A DNA stretch of 64,000 nucleotides from Acinetobacter genomosp. 15BJ (GCF_000400715.1 NZ_KE007347.1:1001680-1065679); one strand, 5' to 3'; positions 16,802 through 26,616 are shown, numbered from the stretch's first letter. Numbers and translations: made by a program. Notes: generated from the sequence alone by a model not told the origin.

Positions 16802-17242
16802 ATGGGAAATTTAACAGTGAACAAATTTAAAATATTACTTATTCTTAATCAACTATATTATACAAAGTTTGTTTTTAGTGCTGCTTACGAGGAAGCGGAT
16901 CAAGTATCAAAAACTAATGATCAATTATTGAATTTTGCTAGTTATCAAGTCCATGCAATTAAAACTACATATGATACTTTGGGCATAAATTTATCAGAAG
17001 ACCTTAAAGCACTTTCAGAAGGGAAAAAGAGTGTTATGACACTAAATGCCTTAGATGCTCTGTGTGTAAGTAATAAATTTATTGGAAAATACTCAGCTTT
17101 AAAACTTAAGCCTGGAAGTAAAATATCACCAGATGTATAAGACCTTTCAGATAAGGCCCTAGCTCTTCAGCCCGAAATTGAAAATATTCTGAAAGATTCG
17201 GCAAATCCTATGGGTGATATTCAGTGTTTAAAACTGAAATAA
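16802..17242 (+). pseudogene. Hypothetical gene split by a stop codon
   Basis: Frame from ATG 16802 with a hydrophobic N-terminus (NKFKILLILNQLYYTKFVFSA), then YEEADQVSKTNDQLLNFASY and on to KPGSKISPDV, where TAA at 17138-17140 interrupts. The same frame continues (DLSDKALALQPEIENILKDS, ending IQCLKLK*) to 17242, followed by a strong terminator, so the original product was about 146 residues. One base change (for example Tyr codon to TAA) explains it. The N-terminus could be a signal peptide; a second, decayed immunity-type protein is possible. A functional truncated 112-residue form cannot be excluded. Confidence 0.6.
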
Positions 17243-17262
17243 TACTCTCTTCTTAGCAGTAT

Positions 17263-17290
17263 AAAAATGCCAACTTAAGTTGGCATTTTT
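17263..17290. terminator. Bidirectional terminator with perfect 14-bp stem
   Basis: AAAAATGCCAACTT joined directly to AAGTTGGCATTTTT, 20 bases after the end of the split gene. Confidence 0.85.
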
Positions 17291-17329
17291 ATATATTTTC
17301 CAATAAATTAATTTGATAATAATGTGTGA

Positions 17330-17515
17330 AATACAGCTAGATAAACTACTCAAAATTATTTTATAAAATTTCAGTTAACACCACTTTTAGTAATCCAGAT
17401 TTATACAAGAATTTGATACCTACAAATTCGGGTTTGTAAAAATGATCATTCTCATCATCGCCATGTTGTGCAATAACTTCACCGTCCCACTCTCATAAGC
17501 AGCGTGCGCAATACC
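17330..17515 (-). pseudogene. Frameshifted relic of an unrecognised gene
   Basis: Minus strand: SVVGRGRDGGIAHAAYES in one frame, then after a two-base gain (AG repeated near 17492) DGEVIAQHGDDENDHFYKPE, ending LLKVVLTEIL*. The two parts read as one protein. Family unknown. It ends just beside the LysE gene. Apart from this, 17291-17542 is AT-rich and empty. Confidence 0.45.
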
Positions 17516-17542
17516 ACCATCTCTGCCACGACCAACAACAGA

Positions 17543-18169
17543 TCACTTAACCAAGACCATTAAACCTAAAAACACAATAATGGCTCCAAAAAACCTGTTG
17601 ATATAAATACCGATTTTAGAGTCTACTTTGACATTAATAGCAATTTTTCTAGCTAAAAATACCAGAGGAATTTGTATTAACAACATGATAATGATTAGCT
17701 CAACACCAAGTACTAACATTTGCAACGTGACATGACCAGGCTCTATTTGAATAAACTGAGGAATAAAAGCCAGTGTAAATATAATCGCTTTGGGATTTAA
17801 GAGGTTGGTGAGTAATCCTTCTATATAAAGTTTTTTATAGCTTTTCTTAGACTTGGTATTATCAATACTGAGTGGGTTATTATTTATAAATATACTAAAA
17901 CCAACCCACAAAATGTATAGCGCACCTAAAATGACAAAACTTTTATACAGTACAGGAGAAGAATAAATTAATGCCGTTACACCAGCAATTGCAAATAGGA
18001 TATGGAACATCACTCCAGTCACTGCACCCAATACAGTGATCAATCCCGCCTTAGCTCCCTGACTCATTGCATTCGATAATGCACGCAACATATCTGGACC
18101 AGGAATAAGCGTTAAGATCGTAGCAGAAATAGCAAACAGCCAAAGTGTTGAAATATCCATAAACATCAT
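17543..18169 (-). CDS. LysE/RhtB-family amino-acid exporter
   Basis: 208 residues, about six membrane helices, with the family signature LTLIPGPDMLRALSNAMSQG at the end of helix 1 and LLNPKAIIFTLAFIPQF in the middle. It exports amino acids or related metabolites through the inner membrane. Start uncertain among ATG 18169, 18166 and 18160 (MDISTLWLF is the usual family start). It lies 61 bases downstream of an AraC regulator on the same strand, a common pairing that implies control by that regulator. Confidence 0.88.
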   Translation of the reverse strand: MMFMDISTLWLFAISATILTLIPGPDMLRALSNAMSQGAKAGLITVLGAVTGVMFHILFAIAGVTALIYSSPVLYKSFVILGALYILWVGFSIFINNNPLSIDNTKSKKSYKKLYIEGLLTNLLNPKAIIFTLAFIPQFIQIEPGHVTLQMLVLGVELIIIMLLIQIPLVFLARKIAINVKVDSKIGIYINRFFGAIIVFLGLMVLVK

Positions 18170-18230
18170 TTGAAACGTTAATTGGATATATTTTCAATAT
18201 CTCTAAACAAACAAGATAGAATGATATTGC

Positions 18231-19052
18231 TCAGCGACTGAAGTTGCGATAATTACGAGGCGTCGTCCCATAAGTAGATTTAAATGCTCTTCCTAAATGA
18301 GACTGATCAGAAAAGCCACAGCTAACTGCAATTTCTGCGATATCACGACCTGCCGAAAGCATTCTTTTCACTTGCTGTAGTTTAAGTTGCCGCTGATAAC
18401 GGCTTGGGGACAAACCAAACTTTGCTGTAAACTGACGACATAAATGGAATTTTGACATGTCTGCTGCTTGCGCTAATCGATCTAAGCTAATTCCTTCGAG
18501 CTGATAATCATGAAGATATTCTTTTGCCCGTATTAAATGTGATGATGCTGAATTCTTTTGACTTGTAATGTTTTGTACTCCAACAGAAGAAAATACGTGA
18601 AGAAATTCAGCCATGCAGTTAGTCCAAACAACGTCTCTTTCAAATTTATCAGTGTCTATGTTTGTTAAAACTTTGGCCGCCTCACACAGCTTTTTTGCAA
18701 ATACAGTTTGTTTTAGGCCAGTCACAATATTCGGAGGCAAATGCATTTCCATACTTTCAGCCGTATTAAATACACTCTCTACCTTTGGATAAAACATAAA
18801 ATATCGGCATCCTTGTTCACCAACGACTGTTCCGGCATGGACTTCCCCTGGAGCAATGATACTGACTTCACCACATTGAACAATCCCTTCCATTTTTCGC
18901 TGTGCACTATTGTTATTTGCCCCTCGTAACACAACGCCAATTGACCAAGTATCATGCCAATGTCGTTCAAACTCATGGTCAAAAAAGTCTGCGATAAGTA
19001 GCTCTAAGCCATCTAGATCATCAAAACAATGGATTCGTGCATAATTTTTCAT
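18231..19052 (-). CDS. AraC-family transcriptional regulator with cupin sensor
   Basis: 273 residues. N-terminal cupin-like sensor (HDTWSIGVVLRGANNNSAQR, IIAPGEVHAGTVVGEQGCRY), C-terminal double helix-turn-helix (EGISLDRLAQAADMSKFHLC, FGLSPSRYQRQLKLQQVKRM, VSCGFSDQSHLGRAFKSTYG). GGAA precedes the ATG by 5 bases. It is the first gene of a unit with the LysE exporter, which it probably controls in response to an exported amino acid or analogue. Confidence 0.9.
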   Translation of the reverse strand: MKNYARIHCFDDLDGLELLIADFFDHEFERHWHDTWSIGVVLRGANNNSAQRKMEGIVQCGEVSIIAPGEVHAGTVVGEQGCRYFMFYPKVESVFNTAESMEMHLPPNIVTGLKQTVFAKKLCEAAKVLTNIDTDKFERDVVWTNCMAEFLHVFSSVGVQNITSQKNSASSHLIRAKEYLHDYQLEGISLDRLAQAADMSKFHLCRQFTAKFGLSPSRYQRQLKLQQVKRMLSAGRDIAEIAVSCGFSDQSHLGRAFKSTYGTTPRNYRNFSR

Positions 19053-19102
19053 ATCAATTCCATCTTAAAGCTTTAAACAATTCATAATGAAAGTTAAATT
19101 GA

Positions 19103-19254
19103 TTATACGTTGATCTTAAAGAAAAGCTTCATTAAGGAAGAGTCTTTAGCCAGAGAGCAATTTGAATTTAGACATGATCCCCCAAATGGGACAGCCATTC
19201 CATACACTTTAATTGCTGCTGCAAGCTCTACACAGTTGCTTACCGGCTCTACAA
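19103..19254 (-). pseudogene. Possible gene-end relic in the 19.05-19.57 kb gap
   Basis: Minus-strand frame IVEPVSNCVELAAAIKVYGM continuing FGGSCLNSNCSLAKDSSL to LFFKINV*, no start codon. The plus strand also has an 89-codon frame here (19110-19379), so the call is weak. The remainder of 19053-19572 is AT-rich without a supported gene. Confidence 0.25.
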
Positions 19255-19572
19255 TTTACTTTCTTCAGATAATAAAAAAAACCGCTTTCGCGAGAACAAT
19301 TAATTTTTTAAGACGCGCTTTTAAAGTAGCGCATGTAAATTTTCTAACTCAGTATTTTTTAAATGCTCTATCAAAATAAAGGGCTTCATAAACCTCCACC
19401 TACTAATGAATGTTTTCCTCCCAGTATTAAATGCTTTCGAATTCATTGAGCATTGGCAACATTTTTAGCGATATCAAGTGGCGCATAAAAACAACCATTA
19501 GATTTTTAAAAACACCTGTAAGCCAATTAAATAATTTCAAAAATAAGTCATTAATATTTAATAAATTTAAAT

Positions 19573-20364
19573 TTATTGGTTCTTTTCACCCAATATCGAA
19601 AACATTAATGGTAAATTTTTGCCAAAATGCTCAACCCTGTATTTCCCATTCTCTTTCATCATATTACTAAAACAGTTATATGATGAGTAATCATATTCTT
19701 TGAATTCGAGAATATTTATTCCGTGATTGATTAAACTTGTAAATATTTCACTCAGGCTATGATTCCAAGTGATTGCTTGATAGTTTATTTCTGCTGATTG
19801 ATCAGCATAAGAGCCAGTAGATGTTTCACTTATAGGGTCATTTTTGAAGTAGCTGTATGTTATATTTTTAATTTCATCATCAAACATCCATATGACTGGA
19901 TGAAATTCAATAATCAAAAATTTACCCCCAATTTTTAAAAAATTGGATATCACCTTAGCCCATAAATCTAAATTTTCTAACCATCCTATAACCCCATAAC
20001 TCGTAAATACGTAATCATATTTTTTGTCTAAAATATTGGATAGTTCATAAATATTGGAGCAAATAAACTCTACATTTAATCCCAGTTCATCGTTAAACTC
20101 TTTTGCTTTTTTTATGGCCTCTTCTGAAAAATCTATAGCTGTAACATTAGCTCCAAGTTGAGCCAAAGACATAGAATCTTGTCCGAAATGACATTGTAAG
20201 TGTAGTATAGATTTTCCTGAAATATCCCCTAAAATACCCAATTCTATTGGGTTCAGAGTGTTTCTTCCTTTTAAAAAGGAAACATTGTCATAAAACTCGC
20301 TCTTGATATGCGGATTTGTTTTTAAATTCCAAGCATTCTTATTAATACTGATATAGTCACTCAT
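19573..20364 (-). CDS. Class I SAM-dependent methyltransferase
   Basis: 263 residues, strongly AT-rich. Motif I is SILHLQCHFGQDSMSLAQLG (H-x-Q-C-H-F-G-x-D variant), then VTAIDFSEEAIKKAK and YDYVFTSYGVIGWL. This H-L-Q-C/FG-Q-D form is found in a group of small-molecule methyltransferases of unknown substrate. AGGAT lies 5 bases before the ATG. It is downstream of the 80-residue gene but separated by a terminator. Confidence 0.82.
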   Translation of the reverse strand: MSDYISINKNAWNLKTNPHIKSEFYDNVSFLKGRNTLNPIELGILGDISGKSILHLQCHFGQDSMSLAQLGANVTAIDFSEEAIKKAKEFNDELGLNVEFICSNIYELSNILDKKYDYVFTSYGVIGWLENLDLWAKVISNFLKIGGKFLIIEFHPVIWMFDDEIKNITYSYFKNDPISETSTGSYADQSAEINYQAITWNHSLSEIFTSLINHGINILEFKEYDYSSYNCFSNMMKENGKYRVEHFGKNLPLMFSILGEKNQ

Positions 20365-20406
20365 CTTTTATCCTTTCAAGAACTTAAAAATTAGTTTTAA
20401 TTATAT

Positions 20407-20432
20407 AAAGAAAGCCCTTTAGGGCCTTCTTT
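20407..20432 (-). terminator. Terminator after the 80-residue gene
   Basis: On the minus strand, AAGGCCCTAAAGGGCTTTCTTT: a compact GC stem and a T-rich tail, 29 bases past the stop at 20461. Confidence 0.65.
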
Positions 20433-20460
20433 TACATCTAACCTAAGCATTAAACTGTGA

Positions 20461-20703
20461 TTATGTCATTTCACCTAAATAGCAAATCGAGATCGCAAAT
20501 AAATTCTCTGGTTCAGTCGTGGGATCATTCTTTTGGATCCACTCGGCTCCAATGATGCTTAATTCATTTAATTTAGATTTAGAAACTGGTGGCAAGAATG
20601 TTTCTAGCGGTAGTTGAATGCTGAAATTCCTTGTATTGCCGTTATTACTCTTATCATTAAACGTATAACCAATTAAGTACCAATGATATTTTTGTTCAGA
20701 CAT
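20461..20703 (-). CDS. Small hypothetical protein (80 residues)
   Basis: Not recognised. MSEQKYHWYLIGYTFNDKSN..., ending FAISICYLGEMT. It has an acceptable ribosome site (GAGAATAACAA) and its own terminator. No signal or membrane segment; mixed beta-type composition. It stands between the methyltransferase and the monooxygenase with gaps on both sides. Confidence 0.55.
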   Translation of the reverse strand: MSEQKYHWYLIGYTFNDKSNNGNTRNFSIQLPLETFLPPVSKSKLNELSIIGAEWIQKNDPTTEPENLFAISICYLGEMT

Positions 20704-20875
20704 TTGTTATTCTCAAGTTTAATTATTGAGCTAATTTTATAGCACAAAAAGTAAAGATTCCTACTCAAAACTCATCATTTTTTCATATAAATAAAGGACT
20801 CATAATACATTGTGACAATCTTTAAATGACTAAGGATTGTCACAAGATCAACGAGCAATCAGAGAATTATTTCAA

Positions 20876-21973
20876 TCATAATTGCGATTTTAGTAGCCCT
20901 CTGTCTTTTAAAATTGGTAAAACGTGATCCCTGAAATACGGAAATTCTTGCGTATAATTGAGGAAAGACAAGGTACTGCCTGAAAAACCTGTTTCATGTA
21001 ACAGTATTAGCCCTTCAGCAACTTGTTCGGGAGTACCGACCAATGGAAAACCGCCATGACCTACGGCAATACGTTGGCGCAATTCTTCCCGTAGATCAGC
21101 TGGGAAAGATTTACAAAACGAAAATAGGGTATCCATTAATTGCTGTATAGCACCATGATCTGCGTTATTTAATTGTCGATCCCACTCAGCTTTCGCTTCT
21201 TCTTCAGTTGAACGACAAATCACATGGGCAAAGGTCAGGACTTTAATTTTGCGACCTAAAGTCTCAGCCTCATCTTTAAGTTCTTTAATTTCTGTCACTG
21301 AGCGTGCTAAATCAGCAGCGGGGGTAAATAAAAAATCTGAGTTTCTAACTGCAAACTCGCGCCCTTCCTTAGAACCAGCAGCATTAAAAATGGGTGGAAA
21401 GACTCGAGGAGTTGGTTTGCCATAGGTGCCTTGGGTTTGAAAAAATTTACCTTCCCAATTGAATGGCTCATTGCTTTGCCAAGTCTTCTTAATTAATTCA
21501 TACCATTCTTGTGCATAACCATATCGTGTCTCATGATCATCAGGTAATTGTAAACCCATAGCATCGTATTCAGGCTTATTCCACCCTGCGACAATGTTTA
21601 AGCCAACACGATTATCACTGACTTGGGCCATCGTTGCGATTTGTTTTGCGACCACAATTGGATGGTTCAGTACCGTATGCAATGTCGCAAAAATCTGAAT
21701 ATTTTTAGTTTTTGCCAATAATGCCGATGTCCATGTCACGGTCTCTAACACCGTTCCATGAAAATCCTTTTTGCCACCATGACCAATAAAACGTGCCGCG
21801 GATAACATGAAATCGATTCCAGCATCATCGGCCATTTGTGCCAATTCCAAGTTGTGGCTCCAGCTGGCATCCCAGCCATCATCTAGAGTTGAAGGTGTTA
21901 AACCTCCAGAACAATTAGAGGCAAAAATGCCCAATTTAAAGTGATCTGATAAATTGAAGTTGTGTTGATGCAT
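20876..21973 (-). CDS. LLM-class flavin-dependent monooxygenase
   Basis: 365 residues, bacterial luciferase-like fold. The blocks FMLSAARFIGHGGKKDFHGT, NRVGLNIVAGWNKPEYDAMG and LVGTPEQVAEGL place it with FMNH2-dependent monooxygenases such as SfnG, RutA and alkanesulfonate monooxygenase. The substrate is not determinable; sulfone or sulfonate use is plausible. The C-terminal FPYFRDHVLPIL is typical. AAGGAAAAATC precedes the ATG. No flavin reductase gene is adjacent. The 316-base gap to the next gene (21974-22289) holds both divergent promoters and nothing else I can identify. Confidence 0.85.
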   Translation of the reverse strand: MHQHNFNLSDHFKLGIFASNCSGGLTPSTLDDGWDASWSHNLELAQMADDAGIDFMLSAARFIGHGGKKDFHGTVLETVTWTSALLAKTKNIQIFATLHTVLNHPIVVAKQIATMAQVSDNRVGLNIVAGWNKPEYDAMGLQLPDDHETRYGYAQEWYELIKKTWQSNEPFNWEGKFFQTQGTYGKPTPRVFPPIFNAAGSKEGREFAVRNSDFLFTPAADLARSVTEIKELKDEAETLGRKIKVLTFAHVICRSTEEEAKAEWDRQLNNADHGAIQQLMDTLFSFCKSFPADLREELRQRIAVGHGGFPLVGTPEQVAEGLILLHETGFSGSTLSFLNYTQEFPYFRDHVLPILKDRGLLKSQL

Positions 21974-22289
21974 GATTTTTCCTTTTTAATATAAATCGTT
22001 AAAAATGAAGAATAGGAACATGTACTTCCCGAGAAAGGCCAATCTTTATCAAAGTAAGGACTTATTTCTCTATGTTATAAAATCAGTCCTGTTGTCGTTA
22101 AATTTTCTACAAATTATGTGAAATATAACTTATCTTAGCAAAATGAATATCAATTAGAAAAGCCATTTTATATGAAAATAGTAAATCAAATTTAAAATAA
22201 TCGTCAGATAATGTGATTGACAAATATTCAATAATTCACCTATAAATTAATATAAATTTCATATATCTATAAATCTAGGAATAGGCACA

Positions 22290-22775
22290 ATGGAACATCA
22301 GAATGACCTTCATCCTTTGGTTGCTCCATTAGCATCGCTTAACTACCTACATGAAGCACATCAATACATCGACAAGAATCTGACAGTGATGCAAGTTTAT
22401 AACTTAATGACAGGTCATCCGCCCTTTTGGCTACGTATCGCCTTTAAGATCAGAGATTTTTTAAGTTTAAAGTTGGGAGGTGTTCAACCGATCAAAGGCT
22501 TTAGTTCGGTTAAACCAGAAAATGTTGCGATCAACGAAAAGTTGGATTTTTTTGATGTGGTGAAAATTACGGACAAGGAATTATATTTACAGTCTACAGA
22601 TAAACATCTCAGTGTATTAGTCGCATTACAGCTTCAGGAACATGATGAGTTTAAGAATGAATTAACGGTCACAACCAGTGTGATCACTTATAATTTTTTC
22701 GGAAAAATTTATATGCTTCCTGTCTCCTTGGTGCATGATCTAATCGTCAAAAATTCATTAAAAAATCTAAATTAA
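22290..22775 (+). CDS. DUF2867-domain protein
   Basis: 161 residues, soluble. HPPFWLRIAFKIRDFLSLKL and the central F-D-V-V-K...SVLVALQLQ pattern match DUF2867 proteins, whose function is unknown. Start at the ATG after AGGAATAGGCACA. Convergent with the TonB receptor. Confidence 0.7.
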   Translation: MEHQNDLHPLVAPLASLNYLHEAHQYIDKNLTVMQVYNLMTGHPPFWLRIAFKIRDFLSLKLGGVQPIKGFSSVKPENVAINEKLDFFDVVKITDKELYLQSTDKHLSVLVALQLQEHDEFKNELTVTTSVITYNFFGKIYMLPVSLVHDLIVKNSLKNLN

Positions 22776-22790
22776 GCGTTCTCAAGAACA

Positions 22791-22829
22791 ACCACTGGAA
22801 GTCTTTACTAATTATTCCTTCCAGTGGGT
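22791..22829. terminator. Hairpin between convergent genes
   Basis: ACCACTGGAAG and CTTCCAGTGG arms around a 16-base loop, midway between the DUF2867 gene and the TonB receptor. There is no long T run, so its strength is uncertain. Confidence 0.45.
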
Positions 22830-22855
22830 AAACTTAAATTAGAAGATTCAAACAA

Positions 22856-25187
22856 CTATATCTTCATATTAATTCCAACTTGAAAACCTCGTCCAGGTAA
22901 TGGTGCAATGTATTTCAGTGGGGAGTTATGTGGTCTCGCTTCTTCATTCAGCAGATTTGAGCCGTTCAGGAACACGTCAATATCAGAATTCTTTAATTTT
23001 AGATGCTTACTGATCTGCATATCGACCATATTGAAGGCTGGTAAAGGCTCTTCCTCCGAAACATTCTTCCCTAGATATTTAGGTTTATCATAATAAATAC
23101 TTGAGAGGCGTGCAGCCCAATCCCCTTTACTCCACTCTACGCTTGCACCGTAACGGCTTGTTGGCATGTTTGGTAAATAGTTGCCATCATTAAATAAGCT
23201 ATATTGATTTGGGTTTAAATTTTTATTTTTTACAAAATCAGCAAATGCGCCAAGCGTAAAAATGCCAAATTGCTGCGTATTGATTTTCTGCTTAAGATCA
23301 ACTTCAAAGCCTGTGATTTCTGTATCTGTTTGAGTCCAGTATTTGAGAGGTAAGCGGTTCGCCGTTTGCATGCCAGAATGAGTAAGATAGAGATAGTTTT
23401 CAAATTTCATCTTATATACAGTAGCCTCAAGATTAAAATCTTGATAATTGAATAAAGCTGTCAGCTCTGTATTTTTAGATTTTTCAGGCTCTAACTTTTG
23501 ATTTCCTTGCTCATTAATCATAATAGAATAATGGTTGCCACTGGCATAAAGCTCATTCAGCTCTGGAGCACGCTCCGATACTGAATATCTAAGCTTCATG
23601 CCTACATAATCATTCATTTTGAAATATGAACCCAAACTGTAGCTTTCTAAATCGAAATTGGTATCTTGTAACTTAGTATTCGGCGAGTTGCGAGATACTT
23701 TAAAATCACTGTCTTTGATCATGTGATCAATACGTTCTTGGCGATAGCCTGCATCGAAAGATATACGATTCAAGTCAATTTTTTCTTGGATAAAGATCGC
23801 TTGTGTTTTGGTTTTTACATTAGGAAGATAGCGTAACTTGCCTTGTCCTTCGATAGTTCGATTACTCTGACTCAGCCCAAGTAAACCATTCAAATAAGTA
23901 AAAGGCTGATGTCTCAATACAATTTCGGCTTGTTTGGTATCAAAGCGGTAATCATTTGCTAACTGTGTCCCGAGATATTCACCTGAACGATTGATCACTT
24001 GATTCGCTTTGAAATCGATTCCCTTCAAAAATGGTGTATCAAAATTATATTGACTATCCAATGTATATTTTCGTTGATCCGTCTTTATTCCTACAGGTAG
24101 ACCGTCATCATAAGAAGATTGAAACGACTTATTTTCTAAAGAAAAGCCTGGTACACCGTATGCATTTTTCTGAGAGTCTGCACTCAAGCCAATATAGCCA
24201 TTTTCCAGAAAGTAGGTACTCCCGATCGCATAATGCTGATTCTCCAAATAGCTATTGCCTAGCTTTCGATTGTAATTTGGTGTCACATCGTTATTAATTC
24301 TATTTTCCTTAAACTTGGGTGTATCAGCAATATATTCAGGATTTACTGGGTTGATATATGTCTTACCACTCCAAACAGATGAGGGTTTATCGGTATAGAA
24401 TGAAAACTTCCCATCTGCCCAATCTGGATTTTCAGTCATAAATTGGTCAATATACTTTTGCGATGCGGTGTTATAGATCTGCTGTATGCGCGTATCTTTT
24501 TGACAAGCATCTGCCAACGCTGAATTCACACCACCTGTTGCTGGGAAAACTGCGCTATTACAAAGTTCAGCTTTACTGTAGCCTGGAATTTTATAAGACG
24601 AAATGTCCTGTTTTGAAAATAAGAAGTTAGTTGAAAAGTTGCTTTGATTATTTAAATTCAATTTAAAACCATGTGCATCTGCATTATTCCAACCTTTTCG
24701 CACAGCCAGCTCTAAATTATGATCTTGCTTGGGAATTTCTTTGCTAATCAGGCCATTCTCTACATTTACACTACCACCAATTGCATTTCCACCGTATCGC
24801 ACACTATCCGATGACTTATTCACCTGAATAGATTGATTAAATAAAGGATCAAAAGGAATGGCAATATTGCCACTGATTGCATTCATTCCATAAGCTGAGA
24901 GTCCATCCTCAAGAATTTGTACTCGATTACCACTTAAACTGCGGATAACTGGTGCTCCTGCATTGGGACCAAAAGAGCTACTCTGTACACCTGGCACTTG
25001 CTTAAGTGCATCTCCTAATGTTTGATTTTGTGTATTGCGATTTTTTACAACGATATTGTTCCCGATTGAAAGATCTGTTTCTGCTTTTAAACTGATGTTT
25101 GGCAATATGACAGGACTATCCTGCTCATTTGCAGATGCTTGATGATTGATAAATAGAATGGCTATTGCTAGGGCTTTGTAACGCACA
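22856..25187 (-). CDS. TonB-dependent outer-membrane receptor, probable zinc receptor (ZnuD-like)
   Basis: 776 residues from GTG 25187 (AAGGAG six bases upstream). Signal peptide to about ASA-NE, plug domain (TLGDALKQVPGVQSSSFGPN, APVIRSLSGNRVQILEDGLS, VRYGGNAIGGSVNVENG), 22-strand barrel ending LPGRGFQVGINMKI with a terminal hydrophobic residue. A 26-bp palindrome like a Zur box overlaps the region just before the ribosome site, so it should be induced by zinc starvation and import zinc or a zinc chelate. No His-rich loop is obvious. The substrate is inferred from the operator. Confidence 0.88.
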
Positions 25188-25204
25188 TTGAACTCCTTAT
25201 TTTC

Positions 25205-25230
25205 AATTGTTATGTTATAACATAACAATT
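25205..25230. promoter_or_regulatory. Zur-box-like operator
   Basis: Perfect 26-bp palindrome, left half AATTGTTATGTTA, containing TGTTATGTTATAACATAACA. This fits the known gamma-proteobacterial Zur pattern (TGTTATA-N-TATAACA type). It lies 18 bases upstream of the receptor start. Confidence 0.75.
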
Positions 25231-25278
25231 AAGTGTTCAAACAAAACCTAAGCTTCATTTTTCATACTTAATGTGCGT

Positions 25279-25311
25279 AAAAAAGAAATTGCTCAAATCC
25301 TTTTGAGCAAT
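25279..25311 (-). terminator. Terminator of the persulfide dioxygenase operon
   Basis: Minus strand ATTGCTCAAAAGGATTTGAG closing with CAAT, then TTCTTTTTT; 9 bases past the stop. Confidence 0.8.
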
Positions 25312-25319
25312 CAAGTGTT

Positions 25320-26195
25320 TTATGATCGATTAAAGTAATTCAGAGGTAACTTTAGGTAGCGGATTCCATTAGACTCAGGTTCTGGCAATCGACCTGCATC
25401 CATATTGATTTGAATCGCAGGCAGAATAAGCTTAGGCATCGATAGAGTCGCATCACGTGCTTGGCGCATTTGTACAAAGTCATGCTTAAGCGTTTTTGCA
25501 TTTAAGTGAATATTGCTTTGTTTTTGCGCTCGAATATCTGTTTCATAAATATATGTATCACGACCTTGTGGTTTATAGTCGTGACATAAAAAGACGCGTG
25601 TATGTTCTGGCAATTGATACAGCTTTTGCACGGAATCAAATAAGATATTCGCACTGCCTTTCGGAAAATCACAACGCGCCGTTCCATAATCTGGCATAAA
25701 TAAGGTATCACCAATAAAAACAGCATCACCTATCACATAACTTAAACACGCGGGTGTATGTCCCGGTGTTGGTATGTTATATGCCGCTAAGTTTCCGATA
25801 CTGAAGTGTTCATGGTCTTTAAACAAATAATCAAACACCTGATGCGTATTAAAATACTTCATATCGATGTGATAAATTGCACTAAATGTTTCCTGAACAA
25901 TGGCAATTTTCTCACTCATGGCAATCTTGCCACCCAGCTTAGATTTCAGATATTGAGACGCCGTTAAGTGATCTGCATGAACATGTGTTTCCAATATCCA
26001 TTCAACTATAAGTGCTTGAGATTCAATATAAGCAATCATCTCATCTGCATGCTGTGTGGATGTTGATGCCGAGGCAGCATCATAATCCAAAACACTATCG
26101 ATAATTGCACAATGCTTTGTTTCAGCATCATGTACAACATAACTAAAGGTATTACTTTGCTCATCAAAAAAGGCTTTGACTGTTGGATGTTGCAC
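25320..26195 (-). CDS. Metallo-beta-lactamase-fold persulfide dioxygenase-like enzyme (Blh/ETHE1 type)
   Basis: 291 residues. Metal site THVHADHL (HxHxDH), GHTPACLSY and FIGDTLFMPDYGTARCDFPKG, ending with the second His at FLCHDY. The DYGTARCDFPKGSA block is characteristic of the Blh/persulfide dioxygenase branch rather than glyoxalase II. It is expected to oxidise glutathione persulfide to sulfite in sulfide detoxification. It follows the two YeeE/YedE half genes (10-base gap), matching the known blh-DUF395 layout. The ArsR-type BigR regulator is not adjacent. Confidence 0.87.
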   Translation of the reverse strand: MQHPTVKAFFDEQSNTFSYVVHDAETKHCAIIDSVLDYDAASASTSTQHADEMIAYIESQALIVEWILETHVHADHLTASQYLKSKLGGKIAMSEKIAIVQETFSAIYHIDMKYFNTHQVFDYLFKDHEHFSIGNLAAYNIPTPGHTPACLSYVIGDAVFIGDTLFMPDYGTARCDFPKGSANILFDSVQKLYQLPEHTRVFLCHDYKPQGRDTYIYETDIRAQKQSNIHLNAKTLKHDFVQMRQARDATLSMPKLILPAIQINMDAGRLPEPESNGIRYLKLPLNYFNRS

Positions 26196-26205
26196 TGCAT
26201 TCCTC

Positions 26206-26616
26206 CTACTGTTTGGCCCAAAGACGATGGATCAACATACCGAGCAGCATTGCTGCAATAAAATACCAAACTTCAAAATAACCCAGTCCGATCAGGGTAA
26301 TTGCGGGTGCTGGGCAAATGCCTGCAATTCCCCAACCCATACCAAATAATATCGCACCTGTGATCAACTTCTTATCAATTTGATTATTCTTTGGTAAAGT
26401 AATCGTCTCACCTGATAATGTTTTGGGATTGCGTAAGGCTTTCTGAAATGGAATAAATGCAACTGCAATTGCACCAATCATCACAAACATCAAACTAATA
26501 TCCCAGGCGCCAAAAATATCTAGAAAACTCAGTACTTTTTCAGGATTCGACATTCCTGAAACCAAGAGGCCCAATGCAAATAGGCTGCCAAAGATCAATG
26601 CAAACAAATTCTTCAT
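26206..26616 (-). CDS. YeeE/YedE-family half transporter, second subunit
   Basis: 136 residues, about four membrane helices. Conserved Cys in FGMGWGIAGICPAPAI, the second repeat signature of sulfur-compound transporters of the YeeE/TsuA type. Here the protein is split into two genes; this half overlaps the first by one base and precedes the persulfide dioxygenase gene. Likely moves sulfide, thiosulfate or a related species. Confidence 0.85.
   Translation of the reverse strand: MKNLFALIFGSLFALGLLVSGMSNPEKVLSFLDIFGAWDISLMFVMIGAIAVAFIPFQKALRNPKTLSGETITLPKNNQIDKKLITGAILFGMGWGIAGICPAPAITLIGLGYFEVWYFIAAMLLGMLIHRLWAKQ

Noticed and set aside
17263..17290. 28-bp perfect palindrome as an operator
   Set aside because: It follows a gene end and carries A/T runs on both sides, so a bidirectional terminator explains it.
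19110..19379. 89-codon plus-strand frame after the AraC gene
   Set aside because: No ribosome site or recognised family; a minus-strand frame over part of it looks equally protein-like, so neither is called a gene.
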